Origin: Ornithodoros turicata
Taxonomy: Eukaryota; Arthropoda; Arachnida; Ixodida; Argasidae
Assembly (NCBI RefSeq): GCF_037126465.1
Contig: NW_026999448.1
Coordinates: forward strand, 62,001 to 126,000
Direction of reading: 5' to 3'
Length of the DNA stretch: 64,000 bases
Shown: one piece after another, positions 52,915 to 64,000 of the stretch
Layout: each line of letters begins with the position of its first letter
Numbering within the stretch: the first letter of the stretch is position 1
Program-made: the position numbers and the translations under genes
Notes under the pieces: model-generated
Database searches by the model: none
What the model was told of the DNA's origin: nothing
Seen by the model: only the letters and a program-made list of their open reading frames with translations

Positions 52915-53545
52915 ATGTATTTGTCCTTTCTATTTGTTCCTGTCTCAGAACATCAACTGCCATGTTCAAAAGAACTGTAATAGGCCTCTGCAATGTGGAA
53001 CCCATCCCAACATCTCTTAATCGACAAAGTAGAATTGGTACAGAACCGCACGGTTTGTTGCTCGTGATTATCATCCTTTTTCCAGCGTCTCAGCCATTAA
53101 AGCCCAACTCTTTCTTACTCCTTTGATTACCAGATGAAAGGTATCAGGCCTGACATTTTTTCATAAGTTATATTACGGTCACCCTCCTCTCCCCACCCCA
53201 CTTACTCTCAATCTCCTCACAAGTTACTTCCAAGACTTGATGACCCGTACAAAGTACTTGCACCACCTACACAAACAAAAAATTCCTCTACTCCCCGCAC
53301 CAGCAGATGGTGTCAAACTGGAATGACCTTCCTGCCCACATAGCATCAGAACAAAATACATCGTCATTTATTTTCAAGTGCTATGATCATTTTCAGATCG
53401 CATGAATTTCTTTGTGGTGAGTGAACGAATTTTGTGTATTTTTGAGTACATCATTTTGGTATTTGTCTTTTTTGGATACAACCTCCCCCCTTTATGTAAA
53501 TCCCTTCACAAGGGTCTTTAAAGTAAACAAATGAAATGAAGAACT
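52915..53545 (+). pseudogene. LINE 3' end with ORF terminus and tail
   Basis: Near 53300-53400 the frames contain WNDLPAHIASEQNTSSFIFK (with one shift), a typical closing segment of an L2/CR1- or Jockey-like ORF2. The 3' UTR has CCCCCCTTTATGTAAATCCC and ends in AAATGAAATGAA at 53530-53541, a short repeated tail as in CR1/L2-type LINEs. Only the 3' end is present. Confidence 0.6.
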
Positions 53546-54255
53546 TCGTGATACTTTCATAGTTGGATCATTTTTAATGCACATTTTAAAACAGTGGCTG
53601 CTAAAAATGTGTCAGGCACAGTTACAAAGGCTGCCGTCTGTATCAGGTGAATCATGATTTTTCCCAGAAGCCCATTAATATATATATGCTGTTTTGGAAC
53701 AATCTCTGAAGACATATTATGAAGATATTATCTGAGTGCCACAATGAACTGTATGAACCACATTTCATGTTACATCATCTTTGACTACAACATGCCTATT
53801 TGTGTATATTTGGGCAGCCCAAGATACAAAGCTTGATTCCTCAAGGTCTACATCCTACTCGAACTGGGTGCGCACTTTGCACACAAAAGGAAGATTGAGA
53901 ATGAAAAAAATGGCTAGGAAGCAAGCGAGCTGGGGTTTTACATCATGCATGGAAGATTGAGGTTTTCGATAGTCAACTTGTGTAGTGAGCACTACTGGAG
54001 GACTGAGAGCAGGAACCGGAGGTCACACACAGGGTAACCTACATAACAGTCTGATTTACTTCCACATAACGATCATTAAAATACTTGAGGTTATTAAACA
54101 ATAATATTTGGGTGCTATCAGACAGTAAGAGTTCGAACAACACTTACGACATATTGACAGAATGGGTGGACAAAAGGATGCGTCAGAACAGGATTGGATT
54201 TGTGTCTGTGGTGGAATTGAGAGGTGTGGAAACCTAACTTCCCACAACCTCGGGG
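53546..54255. other. Unrecognised spacer
   Basis: No coding motif or repeat was recognised. Confidence 0.4.
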
Positions 54256-54495
54256 CGTCAGCCCGTCCGTTCCGTGCGCGAAGCAACCAGCAGCACAATC
54301 AGAAATTCAATGCAACATACCAGGTTTATTGACCTTCAGAACAAAGCATCCCGGCAGCAGGCAATCCCAAACCAAAAAAAAGTCTCTCCGTGATAACGAG
54401 CCCCCCGCTTTTATCTATTCGGTCACGCCCCCCTTCGTCGGATGCCCAGCGCGCCCTCTGTCGGAGGGTATCCGGACGCTGGATCCGATACTTCC
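54256..54495 (-). repeat. Gypsy C 3' LTR-like region with polypurine tract
   Basis: On the minus strand AAGGGGAGGGGA (54485-54497) directly follows the ORF stop and looks like the polypurine tract. Then GATAAAAGC (TATA-like, near 54407) and CAATAAACC (polyadenylation signal, near 54325) follow. No second LTR is available to fix the ends. Confidence 0.6.
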
Positions 54496-54502
54496 CCTCC
54501 CC

Positions 54503-55186
54503 TTAGAGGGTCATCAGGTCGTCCGTCAGTTCCAGGACTGCCTCGTCGAATGGTGACTGCGGGGCTGCTGTCTGGGGTGGAGGAGGCCTTGCTTCTGCCA
54601 GTAGTTCTGGCTTGAGTCGTCTTAGGGTTGATAGGGCCGCGCTGGCATCGCTGTCCTTGCGGGCGGCTTCGACCCGGGCGAGGTGGAGGGGACCTCTGCG
54701 ATGGGTGGCACGGTGCAACTCGAGAACGTGGCAGGTTGGGCAGAGCAGTCGTTTCTCATCTGCCGTGAGTGGCTGGAGTGGGTCGGCGGGGTGCCGCTCT
54801 GTCAGGGTGTGGCCCCGAAAGGGAGCTAGTGTGAGGGCCAAGTCATCACCTCGGAGGGGCCGCGGCTGCCTGGTCCAACGCGATCGGGATGCCCACGACA
54901 CTGGCTGCCCGTCTGCAACGATGGTCCACGTTGCCACGGAGTGGCACTGGGGGGAGGCAGGACCAGGTGCGCGTGCGGAACTTCCCTGTGAACGGGAGCG
55001 AGAGTCCGGCCGGGGGGACTGCGCGCAGAACCCCGGGGTCTTCCAGGGCTGGCGGGGCCGGGAACGTCGACGCATCTGTATGCGAGGAGAGAAAAGGGGA
55101 ACACGGTAAGAGGTAATCCCCAAGCCGCAAGCGCCGGAAGGGCACTCCCTAAGACAAACAGCGGAAAACTGTGCAACAGAAATCAC
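54503..55186 (-). CDS. Gypsy C accessory ORF after pol
   Basis: An open 227-residue frame lies 55 nt after the pol stop (55241-55243) and ends at the polypurine tract. This is the place where errantivirus-like elements carry env. It has no signal peptide or membrane segment. The N-terminal half is arginine/proline-rich; the C-terminal half has LTADEKRLLCPTCHVLELHR (CxxC plus histidines), ALSTLRRLKPELLAE and SPFDEAVLELTDDLMTL. That is unlike an envelope glycoprotein and suggests a small nucleic-acid-binding or regulatory protein, by inference only. The antisense 165-residue frame at 54612-55109 is a shadow. Confidence 0.55.
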   Translation of the reverse strand: MISVAQFSAVCLRECPSGACGLGITSYRVPLFSPRIQMRRRSRPRQPWKTPGFCAQSPRPDSRSRSQGSSARAPGPASPQCHSVATWTIVADGQPVSWASRSRWTRQPRPLRGDDLALTLAPFRGHTLTERHPADPLQPLTADEKRLLCPTCHVLELHRATHRRGPLHLARVEAARKDSDASAALSTLRRLKPELLAEARPPPPQTAAPQSPFDEAVLELTDDLMTL

Positions 55187-55240
55187 ACTAATAAAACACT
55201 ATATCACAAGCACTATGCTTAGCGATGGAGATAGTGGCAG

Positions 55241-56456
55241 CTACATGCGCCGCCTGCGGGGACGCAAGTTGTAGCTGGACGCTGGTCCGGGAACGGGATC
55301 CGGGTCCAGGTCCTGGAGGGAGGCAGGTTCCAAATCGGGCTCCTCTCCGTCCGGGTCTCGCAGGTGGTAAGACTTCAAGTCCGAGATGTGAACTGGCCCA
55401 GTCTCTTCGCCGGTGTTGCAGCGACGAAGCCTGTAAGTGAGGCCGGAGGAGCACGCACTTACCTCGAAGGGGCCATCCCACCTATCTGCAAGTGAAGCTG
55501 CAAAGCCTCGAGACGCATCACTTAGCGGGTGAGTCCGTCGAAGGACGAGGTCACTGACGCTGTAGGTGAGGTTCCGACGTCAGCGGTTGTACTGGCGAGC
55601 CTGGTCCAACCTTGCGACGTCCAGATTCTCCCGAGCCGTCCGGGCTGCATCGTCCAGTCGACTCCGGAGGTCCTCAGCAAACCTTGAACAAGGAGGCCGG
55701 GTAGCACCATCCCGGAGGCCTAGAGCATTCTCCACTGGAAAAGGGGCCTCTCGTCCCAATTTCAGGAACGCCGGGCTGAAGCCTGTAGGTCTGTTGACCG
55801 TCGTCCGTGTAGCGAACGCCAGTTCAGCCAGGCGAGCATTTTCAGGTTCCGATTGACACGTTCGGTAATGTTAGCCTGAGGGTGATACGGGGAAGTCTTC
55901 TTACGTTGAATCCCTAAGATAGCGCAAGAATCTGAGAACACCTTACTTGTAAAGTAGGTTGCGTTGTCGGTGATCAGCTGTGCGGGAAACCCGAACCGGC
56001 AAAAGGTGTCAAGTAGTTTTTCCCACACTCTCTGGGAAGTCAGCGTCCTGAGAGGAAACAGCTCAACCCATTTCGTGAAATGATCAGTAACCACGAACAA
56101 ATACTGGTTACCTCTAGGACTACGGGGAAATGGTCCCATCACATCACAAGCAACTATCTGCCAGGGTCTATTGCTCTGAACAGGCTGTAAGCGCCCAGGA
56201 GGTAAACCACCACGAGGTTCGCTCTCTGGCATACGGGACAAGTACGAACATACTTTGTTACATCCTGCCTCATTCCTGGCCATGTCGCAACACGACACAA
56301 CTTTTCATCAGTTTTCCTGCCGCTGCTGTGACATGGCAAGGCCGAGTCATGAAAGTAACGTATGAAAGACACGCAACTTCCGTGGCACCACGACTCTGAA
56401 CGGGGATGAGCCGTCGTCCTCATCCGCCTGGGGTATGTATCTGAACAGGATGCCAT
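55241..56456 (-). pseudogene. Gypsy C integrase
   Basis: The zinc-binding region has WPGMRQDVTKYVRTCPVCQR (56260-56210). The catalytic core has ACDVMGPFPRSPRG (D), LITDNATYFTSK (D) and YHPQANITERVNRNLK (E), so the D,D,E triad is intact, with the usual N-x-x-E region. After a frame change near 55850, ELAFATRT, TGFSPAFLKLGREAPFPVEN and DRWDGPFEV (GPY/F-type module) follow. The end reads SSYNLRPRRRRM before the stop. A stop in QYNR (near 55580) is another lesion. Confidence 0.85.
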
Positions 56457-56796
56457 CCTCGACCAGCAGATAGGAGTCGTGCCGTCCGTCAGTCGTTCCG
56501 GTGTCCGCCGAGTCTTGCTCAGCTATCCACTGCGACACCCGCTGACAAAGGCCTTCCGCTATCTGAGCGTCTAGAAGCTGCTCTCTGCTCACGACCGTGC
56601 CCCAAGACGAAGATACGTCTCGTGCCAGCTGTGCTGCTGCCAGAAGTTGAGAAGGCGCCTCGGTGCCTTCCTCTTCCCCCTCCGGTAGAGGCGCGCGGGA
56701 CAGTGCGTCTGCTACCACGTTCGTTGAGCCCCGCCTGTACTCCACGTTGAAGGAGTAGCCTTGTAGGATCAGGGCCCACCTGGCAAGTCTCTGCTA
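56347..56796 (-). pseudogene. Gypsy C RNase H C-terminal end and linker
   Basis: LARWALILQGYSFNVEYRRG and STNVVADALSRAPLPEGE are the closing boxes of Ty3/Gypsy RNase H. A linker (SREQLLDAQIAEGLCQRVSQ, VEDGILFRYIP) leads into integrase. The sequence breaks off upstream at about 56796, so RT and most of RNase H are missing. Confidence 0.85.
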
Positions 56797-58810
56797 CTTT
56801 AAGAGCAGCTCCTTGCGCTCCACTTACTTCTTTCAGCATTATTATGCATGAACCACTCCGGCCCCCTTTCGCGGCGCCGTTAAACACGAAATTTACACAA
56901 ACTGTTCATGTGCTTCATCGTGATGGATGCTGAAAGCTCATCTAACAGTCTGTCGTTGGAACTCCCTCTTCATGCTGAGGTCGATTCGCGGCTCAACATT
57001 TCAAAAGCAAGGCCTCCAAACGCTGCTGCACGTAGCAGGTGCCTCTCAGCTGCTGAAAGATAGCTGAAAAGCTGACTTGTTGACTCCACTGTGCTTCCAC
57101 GTCCATATTGAAAAAGCACCCAGCAATACAGAAGTTGCGGAAACCACCCGAACTTCCGGTGTGAACTTTCAACCAATAAACGTCGCGGGCGTTTTACGTC
57201 ATACACATGGGAAAACCACTGCATAATAGCTAGAGTTTTGCGCTGATCGCACGAGTTGAGGGCAGAAATCGAAACCGCTTTTCGGCTCCTTGTTTGGAAT
57301 AGTTGGCGGCTCCGCAGAGACGAAACGTTTCAGTTGTAACTTGGAGGCACCATGTAGGTTCGTTATCCATACAAACAAAGACATTGACCAGGTTCTGGTC
57401 ACAGACCCTTTAAGGTCCATAGTTTTGGATGCGACTTTCTTTCGACCGCTCTGGTTCCCGGACAGGAACTCACAAAGTTGCTGTCGTCAGAATGTTACCC
57501 TCTCCAGCTAGTGACATATTTTGGTCGCATCTCGTACCCCAAACGCACTGTTGCACACAACCTGCATCGGCGCGAAATCCTTGTCGCCACAATCCTGCTG
57601 GTCTCCGCCGCACGTCACATTCAGGATACAGCTTTTTATTTGACGCCATCCGGCGAGAGCTTAGCACAATGCCTACTGAAGTTTCAAACTAAAAGGAAGA
57701 TGAAGCTTGATCAGAAGATGTCTGCTTGAATTAAATTTACATTAAACGAGATGCGATTTCGGCGTTTGTTCATGTAGTTTTCATCGTGCGGGGCGCCGCC
57801 GTCTTGCCTCATAGGGACCGGCAGGGCGACTAGCGAGTAGGCGAGGAAAAAAAGGGAGCCACAGCGCCTGCGCAAATCCTCCGTTCAATTAATTATCCCA
57901 TTCGCCAACGGGGGACAAGTGTCCCCATTGTTCATTTCTGTCGGCGAAACTCGCTTTCTGCTAAGGGCGATCACGATCGCTGCCTAATCACGATTACGCG
58001 CGATCTGGATCCTGCATGGGTGCGTTTGGTGTACTACATGCTTTCCTAAAGCGTGGTATACGCTAATGCGTTGCATTGCGTGCATACGCGTATATGTGCG
58101 ACATAAGCAATCCGCTGGGCTGTTCATATGCATGCGAACTCAGCAAGCATCAGCCAATGGACGCGCCTTTCATGAAGCGGTGCAATGGAAAGTTTGAAGT
58201 CAACGTCTCACTCCGGCATGACAAAAACTGCAGATAGTTTGAGTGTAATTAAACTGGTAAAGTGTAGTTAATCCCTGCATCTTTCTTCCTTGCAACCTCC
58301 ATGCGCCCCATGCTAGCCGCGGCCACGTTCAAATTCATATCACACAGGCATGCAGGAAGGAATCCTAAGGAGACCGCGCGCCGCATTCCCCTACCGCAGA
58401 CACAACCATCGCAGAGAAATGTGGGAGAAGTGACGTGACACGTCATTCTGGGCGCTAAACCAATGTAAACTCACCACGAAGAAAAGAAAATAAGGGGAGA
58501 ATGTCACGTCTTTCCACGCGAATCCAGGAGTTTGTGTGAGGAGAATTGGTTTGGACAAACAATTATCCTCTCTCAGCTCGCTGCAGCACGGTTGTTACCC
58601 TAACGCTCGAATCGAGATCAAGTTCACACTCAATTCTTTTTCACAAAGGTGAGTTGGTGACATAATGAATGTTTCAGTGACAATAACTCCCTTTAGTGAA
58701 GCAGAGTTAAGCGCTAAATTTAAGTTAAAGGACCGTCGATCTCGATTCAAATGTTAAACCGGGACCATCATGTAGCTTAATCATAGCGAAATTGAAACGT
58801 AAACATAATT
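56797..58810. other. 2-kb stretch without recognised features
   Basis: Frames up to 89 residues occur but none shows a motif. AATTAATTATCC-type AT patches and a few GACGTCA sites are unremarkable. Confidence 0.4.
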
Positions 58811-59800
58811 GTTTATCCTTTAAGTTCACAGCGTGCCGCGACACTGCTACGAAATTCTCGCATCACTTGTCTGTCGCTTGCATTTATTACATATGCCGAT
58901 CTACCAACACGGTCTACGCTGGCAGCTGAACCGCTGCATTGCTTGTCGCAGTTGCGGCGACGTCTCACCGCAGATTGATCGGCTCCGGTCACCTGATCTA
59001 TATGACGTGCGCTATATGTCGTCACTTCCACTATACCTTCGTGATTCGGAAACAAACGACTGTGCTCCCTCCTTAGTTTTCCTTCCTCCTTAAACTCAAA
59101 GACGCTGGACATCGCCATTCGTTACGGGCAAACGAGGGGTCGAGGAGCCATCATTGCGCAACACGGCGCAAGTACTTGTAACAGAAATGTTCTGCGTAAG
59201 ACGGTTCGTGCGAGGAGGTTTGCCGCTCATGACAAATGGCGACTAGAACATTTCCGAGTTCTCTCCGCATTACCTCACCCTGTCTCCTTAGCATTCTTTC
59301 CTCCATGCATATAGAGGAACGCTTCAACGCGCATGCGTAGACTGCTCGGTGCGTTCGTCGGAAAAAAATTCAGGTGGGGCGAACTCCTTCCCTTCAGTTG
59401 CGGAACGTCTCGCACGTGCCTATTGAGACGATTACCAATGTCCCCCCGCGTCCACACGAAATGGAACGCAATAGTGCGAATAGTGGGAAATAGTGCGAAC
59501 CATGCTTTACGAGGCCAAATCATAGTACTTCCAGCAGCCTGTCTGATGGGGATAGTACAAAGTCTACAGCAACCATAGTACACAGTCAACAACGAAACCA
59601 TGTTCTAAAAGATAAGATGCTGTCTTTAATATTGAACTCAACAATGTTTCACAGTTATACTACGTGTGCCCCAAAACACACGACTGAATAGAAAGAATAT
59701 TTCTAGCCTGGGCATGGCCTGCGCTTGGCCTGAGCGCTTAATACATGAGCATGGAAAGGGTATTCAATCTGTATAAAAACCGCTGGTATTTCGTGAAATA
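58811..59800. other. Unrecognised spacer
   Basis: The 101- and 108-residue minus-strand frames (59118-58813 and 59601-59275) show no motif I recognise. Confidence 0.35.
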
Positions 59801-59804
59801 GGCC

Positions 59805-60045
59805 TGAAAAGCATACACTGAAAATATTTCAGCTAAAAAGGTCCCACTACAACGCAATTTAAATGTAAAAAACGCTGCCGTGGCGGGAGGTTTCCAGACT
59901 CCATCTACGGACCACTCCTCCAGTCCTGTGACGTCACACCGGAGATGCGCCTCATTCGCTGCGAAAAATTCGTCTGCTCTCGACAGAGCGACGTGCTATA
60001 CTTGTTCGCTGCTATTCATTCTAGGATATCAAACAGGAAAATTAA
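59805..60045. repeat. Dispersed repeat block R, another copy
   Basis: Shares GAAAAGCAT, AAAATATTT, CGCTGCCGYGGCG, the GCGCCTCATTCG-like segment and CTGCTATTCATT with 40100-40345 in the same order and orientation. Confidence 0.7.
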
Positions 60046-61240
60046 CGTTTTGAAAATTGGATCTGTTTACCGATAGCTTGTTGCGGATGTTCTTTTATGA
60101 TCATTGCGTGCGTCTACGACTGGAGAGTACGTACCGTATAAACATCGACATCGGCTTCTTATATGTGGCAATGTTCAATGTGGCTCTACGGTTTGATGCG
60201 CCTCTCGTTTCCTTTCCATTTAATCGAGGTAGAGCAAAGAGCCTGTATAATTGCCCGTGTGCTTCATTGAGGAGCTGCTTCAGTGATGCGGTGTGGAGGT
60301 ATGGCGCCGACATCTGAATCTATCTGAAGCGATGTGTTAATCCGAACTGAATATGTGTGCTGCAGTTTGAACTATTTTACTCTTGTATAAGTTAGTTCGT
60401 GCGAGCATCCCGCAAACATTGTTCCCGTTGTGTGCAAATTACGTTCTCACGGAGTGGAAGAAATATCCAGCGGGAACAGCGGTTGTCCTCATAGAAGCGG
60501 CAAATGTAATCACATGACACGTGCGACTGTGAACGAGGTGGCGAAAACAACTCTGCCTGAGCCTTTGGGCACGTCGAAAACCACAACATCACAGACAAAA
60601 CAGCACATTAAACTCTTATCTTCTGGGTTGCTCTTGTTTGTTTCCTTCACGAAGGCAGAGCCTTGGGAGTACACCATGTTTGAACTGTTTCTGTTTCCAC
60701 TAGCCCACACACAGCACAACACACTATCACACAACGACTTCCCTAGCCCTCTCATAGAATGCCGTTAGAATAGATTTCGCGGCCTCACACAGCTTGGGTG
60801 TAATCGAGTTCTCCCACCGTCAACTTATCCGTGTGTGTTTCAGAAATTGAAAAGTTACACTCCAAACAAGTCTCATGAAGTACAGTAAAACATACAGCAG
60901 GTATGAAACACTCTCGCCCTCGTCTGCCGCGCAGGAACCTGTTTGCGGAGCGTTTCATCTCGTGATCCACGTTGTAATCTTAAAAGCCACCTGCCTGTGC
61001 TTCTCCTGGCACACATTCTCATCTGGGTGTTGTGCGTTGCTTAACGCTATACTATCGCATCTGGGAACATGGGCATGAACCGTTAGCATGATGTTTAACA
61101 TCCTCCGACAACTTATTTGGCCAATTTTCTCTCCTGGTAACTGCTTACTTATTTCTTAAATAGATTTTAACGTTAGCGCAGCCTCGACGGTCGCGAGAGC
61201 CCCAACAACAGCGACATTATTGTGACATGGTTCGGACCAT
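60046..61240. other. Unrecognised spacer
   Basis: Only short frames were found, such as a 112-residue plus-strand frame at 60430-60768 without recognised motif. Confidence 0.35.
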
Positions 61241-61246
61241 GACGCG

Positions 61247-61540
61247 ATGGACGAATCAGAGAGTAGTACGTCCTCGAGTTGCTCCGCCGACGATAGTCTT
61301 CGAGACAGTCTGCTCCAACTTCGTGACATCCGTCCATATTTCAATTCTTTTCAATATGGGCAATTGCATATTTCATCTACAAAAAAAGAAAAGACACTGG
61401 TGGCAGATATCCTTCGAAAAGACTCAACATTACGTACTGAGGAACACATACTGCAACTTTACAAGCATGCTGGTGCCTACATCGTGTTTTCTTGTGCTTA
61501 TAAAGATACCGCCTCTACAATGCAGTCATTCCTGTTATGA
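61247..61540 (+). CDS. Hypothetical frame with acidic/serine-rich start
   Basis: MDESESSTSSSCSADDSLRD followed by SLLQLRDIRPYF looks like a genuine disordered acidic N-terminus. The rest, from about residue 40, loses that character. I do not recognise a family. Serine/acidic starts leading into an LRDI-x-PY segment remind me of proteins carrying the P2X7-like zinc domain, but that is weak. It may be a first exon with a donor near 61340-61360. Confidence 0.25.
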   Translation: MDESESSTSSSCSADDSLRDSLLQLRDIRPYFNSFQYGQLHISSTKKEKTLVADILRKDSTLRTEEHILQLYKHAGAYIVFSCAYKDTASTMQSFLL

Positions 61541-61879
61541 TTGTAATTGTCACTCGGATCGGATCGGTTGTTTCATTGGAGGGAAAATGTCCGTGCAAAT
61601 ACTCTCCAATGACAAGGGCACAGCACGTCAAGTATGAAACGTGATGTCCGATAGAAAGGGATATCAGTTATATAACGCTAAGTGCCCTGAAGTTACTGCA
61701 GGTGCACTAAGAGTTCAAGAGGCGTATATCCGTCACCGTCACCAAAGGGGTTCTCTCCTTTGTAGTCTTGGAGTGGGTTGTAAAATTTTGGGTACTATAG
61801 TGTTACAGTCCCAATGACGGCTTCTGAGGGATGTTGTGGGACTTCCTAGATTCTTGAGCAATGCAAAGACGGAGAGGCA

Positions 61880-62030
61880 CTGCACCTGTTCATGTTTTGG
61901 GGCGTAACGAGACTTAATGCAAGCTTATGCTTGTCCCATCCTACAGTTGGCAGTACCGCATAATGACAGAGCGGAAAGCAGAGTGCTTAGTGTTCTCTGC
62001 AATGCGCTTCGGCAGACCAGTCAAGGAAAC
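61880..62030 (+). pseudogene. Tx1-like LINE fragment
   Basis: RLNASLCLSHPTVGSTA matches the minus-strand frame near 2345 (WASLRLSHPTVGNTT) and the DNA word GCTTGTCCCATCCTACAGTTG is shared with it. Stops follow at once. Confidence 0.55.
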
Positions 62031-62039
62031 ATCTGCAGG

Positions 62040-62118
62040 AGGGGTGTGAGGGGAACACCCTCAGGGAGGGAGTCAAGGGAGCACCCTTAGTAAGGGAGCC
62101 AAGAGAACACCCTTACAA
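62040..62118. repeat. Short tandem repeat, about 26-28-bp unit
   Basis: Three imperfect units of the form GGGAGCACCCTTAGTAAGGGAGCCAAG-like, each with a self-complementary CACCCT/AGGG pair. Confidence 0.7.
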
Positions 62119-62119
62119 G

Positions 62120-63480
62120 GGGAGTAGCCCAATCACACAAACGGGAGTCATATGTGTGACGAGCGTGAACACCCCAAGGGAGTTTCCCATACTCCCCTTT
62201 TTTCTGAGACTGAAGGACGTCGCTCCGGCTAAGGAATATGCCAACCCCGTGTTTTGTAACCTTTTGTCGAAATCTGTACATATATATGAGGTTGCATTAG
62301 ATGGCAACTGTTTTGTCTTCCGAGTGTGCGCATTAGCACAGTGGAGCATCACAGCGGTCTTGCAAGGAGTTCTGCTGCCGAAGATTTTTTTGCGTGAAAT
62401 AATAAACAATGAGAGGAGTAAGACCTACTGCGATCATGTAATCACGTTCTGCCTAACTTGTTTAACTTTTGTTTAACTTATATGCAGTGCACGTTTGCAT
62501 AATATTATGTCACGAAACCCACTGTGTCATAGGAAGCTTTCAGGTACACAGTCATTGTTACTTTTCATTCCAGCACCGTTAATTCGTGTAAATTATTTGT
62601 CTCTAATAAATGAAATCCCATGAACCAGTTCATTATTGAGTGCAATCAAATAATAATTTCAGGAAATACACTATTAAAAGTTAAAAGCAATGGGAATTGC
62701 ACCAAAAACTCCACTTGTGGCCGTTCTATACCCACGCTTTCAAACAACAGAGAAGCGGTCAACTGATATTGACAGCCGCGAACCCGCGAAAGATTTGTTT
62801 GTTGAAGTCTGTCTGCTTTTTGGTTCTGCACTGTGAGGGTTTTTCAGAAGCATTACTCCTTATTCCCTCATCCTGGACCTTCATAGCCATTGAGTTTACT
62901 CCAAAGCTAGCACCGTTACTATGTGCAGAACATGACAAATGCTGAAATCTAAAGTTCTTTTGAACGGAGTTTAAAAAATTACATGCAGCTTCACGAACAA
63001 AAAAAAATCATATCAATCACACTTGACATTGCAGACATGACAGAAGCCCACCTGAAAAGTACAAGTGTTAATCGTATCCTCTATATGACCTTGCCGGGTA
63101 ATGTTCTTTGGTTGGGTGTACAGCACACCCTGGAATTGGGCGACGGTTCTGGGGCCCAGCTTGCAAATGACGAATGTGCTATAAATTGCAGCAACTATTT
63201 GGAACAGAAAAAAGAAAAGAAAATACTGCAGGCACACATACTATATGTGCTCCCTCCTGGCTGTTAAATTATCCGACTATTAACATAAAATATCTACCAT
63301 AAAGATTGCACAGCTTATAGGGTGTACAAATTGTAGCTATGATCCCGAGGAACTATAAGTCCGTTGTTTGAAGACGAAAGCTCCTCAGAACTAGACCGCT
63401 GCACACCGAAATTATTGCATGCATATAACTGCTAGTCCATCACCAGGCGCGCCCTCATTTACGCAGTCCGGTCATGTGTC
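62120..63480. other. Unrecognised stretch with short frames
   Basis: The plus-strand frames at 62156-62476 (106 residues) and 62983-63267 (94 residues) show no domain. No repeats were seen. Confidence 0.35.
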
Positions 63481-63485
63481 TCCTT

Positions 63486-63694
63486 TGGTCCGTATGACGT
63501 TTTCGTGATACGGACCACTTTCGTTCCGGTATACTTCCAATATGCGTCGTCTGCTCTTGTCCTGTGTTATCTCAAAGTGCACAGGAACAACGTCACCAAT
63601 TGGCGTCGGATTTTCGGCATTATTATCAGTGATGAACGCGGAGTATAACGGCGCTATAGCTTCGGTATCGACCGGGACGGATGCCACTGTCCCT
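63486..63694. mobile_element. Terminal fragment of the TTAA family, copy 3
   Basis: Ends GGATGCCACTGTCCC then TTTAAT (TTAA at 63695-63698). ATGCGTCGTCTGCTCTTGTC at about 63541 matches the block at 35350 and, inverted, the left end of the element at 11087. Confidence 0.75.
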
Positions 63695-63698
63695 TTAA

Positions 63699-64000
63699 TG
63701 TGCGGCACACTGACCCATACGAGATAATGGGGCTAGTCACACGTCATTTTTCAGTTTTTAAGGAGTCCGTGTGTCTGTTACGTGAATGTCAGCGCGTGTC
63801 ATATCCTCCTCGTTTTTCTTTTTTTTTTCTCAGATGTGACTTCCGCATTCAGGTCTATGAGTCCGCGAAAAATGGATACACGGACTGAAAATGGGTCCAA
63901 TAAGCGGATGGGAAACACAATCCATTGCATCCTTCTTTTTTTCTCATAGAAAAATCGAAAGCGGTATTTCGAATAATAATAACAGCGGGTGTGGGGGCGC
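63699..64000. other. No recognisable feature to the window end
   Basis: T-rich runs are present; nothing else was recognised. Confidence 0.4.

Larger units (their letters stand above)
54256..56796 (-). mobile_element. Ty3/Gypsy fragment (Gypsy C)
   Basis: This 3' part of a minus-strand Gypsy element carries the RNase H end, integrase, an extra ORF, a polypurine tract and an LTR-like region. It is truncated at about 56796 within RNase H. It is GC-richer than its surroundings, which is useful for setting borders. Confidence 0.85.

Noticed and set aside
54612..55109. 165-residue plus-strand open frame, GC-rich
   Set aside because: Antisense to the Gypsy C accessory ORF; arginine/glycine-rich composition only reflects GC content.

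Overview
This looks like eukaryotic, repeat-dense, non-coding genomic DNA from an arthropod. A tick or another chelicerate is my best guess, from the mix of elements: Ty3/Gypsy and BEL/Pao LTR elements, an I-clade LINE with RNase H, L2/CR1-like and Tx1-like LINEs, THAP-domain DNA transposons, hAT and pogo MITEs, and a tRNA-derived SINE. That guess is inference, because no species-diagnostic host gene is present. I see no intact host gene. Almost every protein-like stretch is a broken transposon gene, with frameshifts, stops, or GT/AG-bounded exons inside a transposon.

Layout. 1-5.8 kb: LINE debris, a two-copy segmental duplication (2566-3273 and 4779-5381) and a degenerate minisatellite (3590-4325). 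5826-8840: a THAP-domain DNA transposon with ~100-bp inverted ends and a 10-bp target-site duplication (TSD), itself carrying a hAT MITE. 8.9-10.06 kb: a minus-strand LINE RT. 10.06-21.39 kb: a plus-strand Gypsy element (Gypsy B) split by an 8.4-kb TTAA-flanked element, which holds two hAT elements and an I-clade LINE. 21.76-33.26 kb: a long-terminal-inverted-repeat element whose ends carry ~105-bp-spaced palindromes. A minus-strand Gypsy (Gypsy A, TSD GTCAT) sits inside it; inside that lies a TTAA element with THAP-like exons, then a pogo MITE (TSD TA) and a 13-bp minisatellite. 33.4-36.4 kb: SINE debris, a hAT MITE, a TTAA-element end and GTGAGG-rich repeats. 36.59-49.34 kb: a 12.7-kb giant inverted repeat with ~2.75-kb arms around a 4.3-kb core holding a Myb/SANT-like gene remnant and scrambled BEL/Pao pieces; a 2.96-kb element interrupts the right arm. 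49.3-54 kb: a MITE, THAP exons, LINE 3' ends and a tRNA-like SINE. 54.26-56.80 kb: a minus-strand Gypsy fragment (Gypsy C) with an extra 227-aa ORF after pol. 56.8-64 kb: mostly unrecognised DNA with a few shared repeat blocks and another TTAA-element end.

The elements mostly do not cooperate; they form a stratigraphy. Target-site duplications let the order of insertion be read at several loci. The most unusual structures are the giant inverted repeat, the long-TIR element with evenly spaced palindromes, and the four-level nest at 21.8-33.3 kb.
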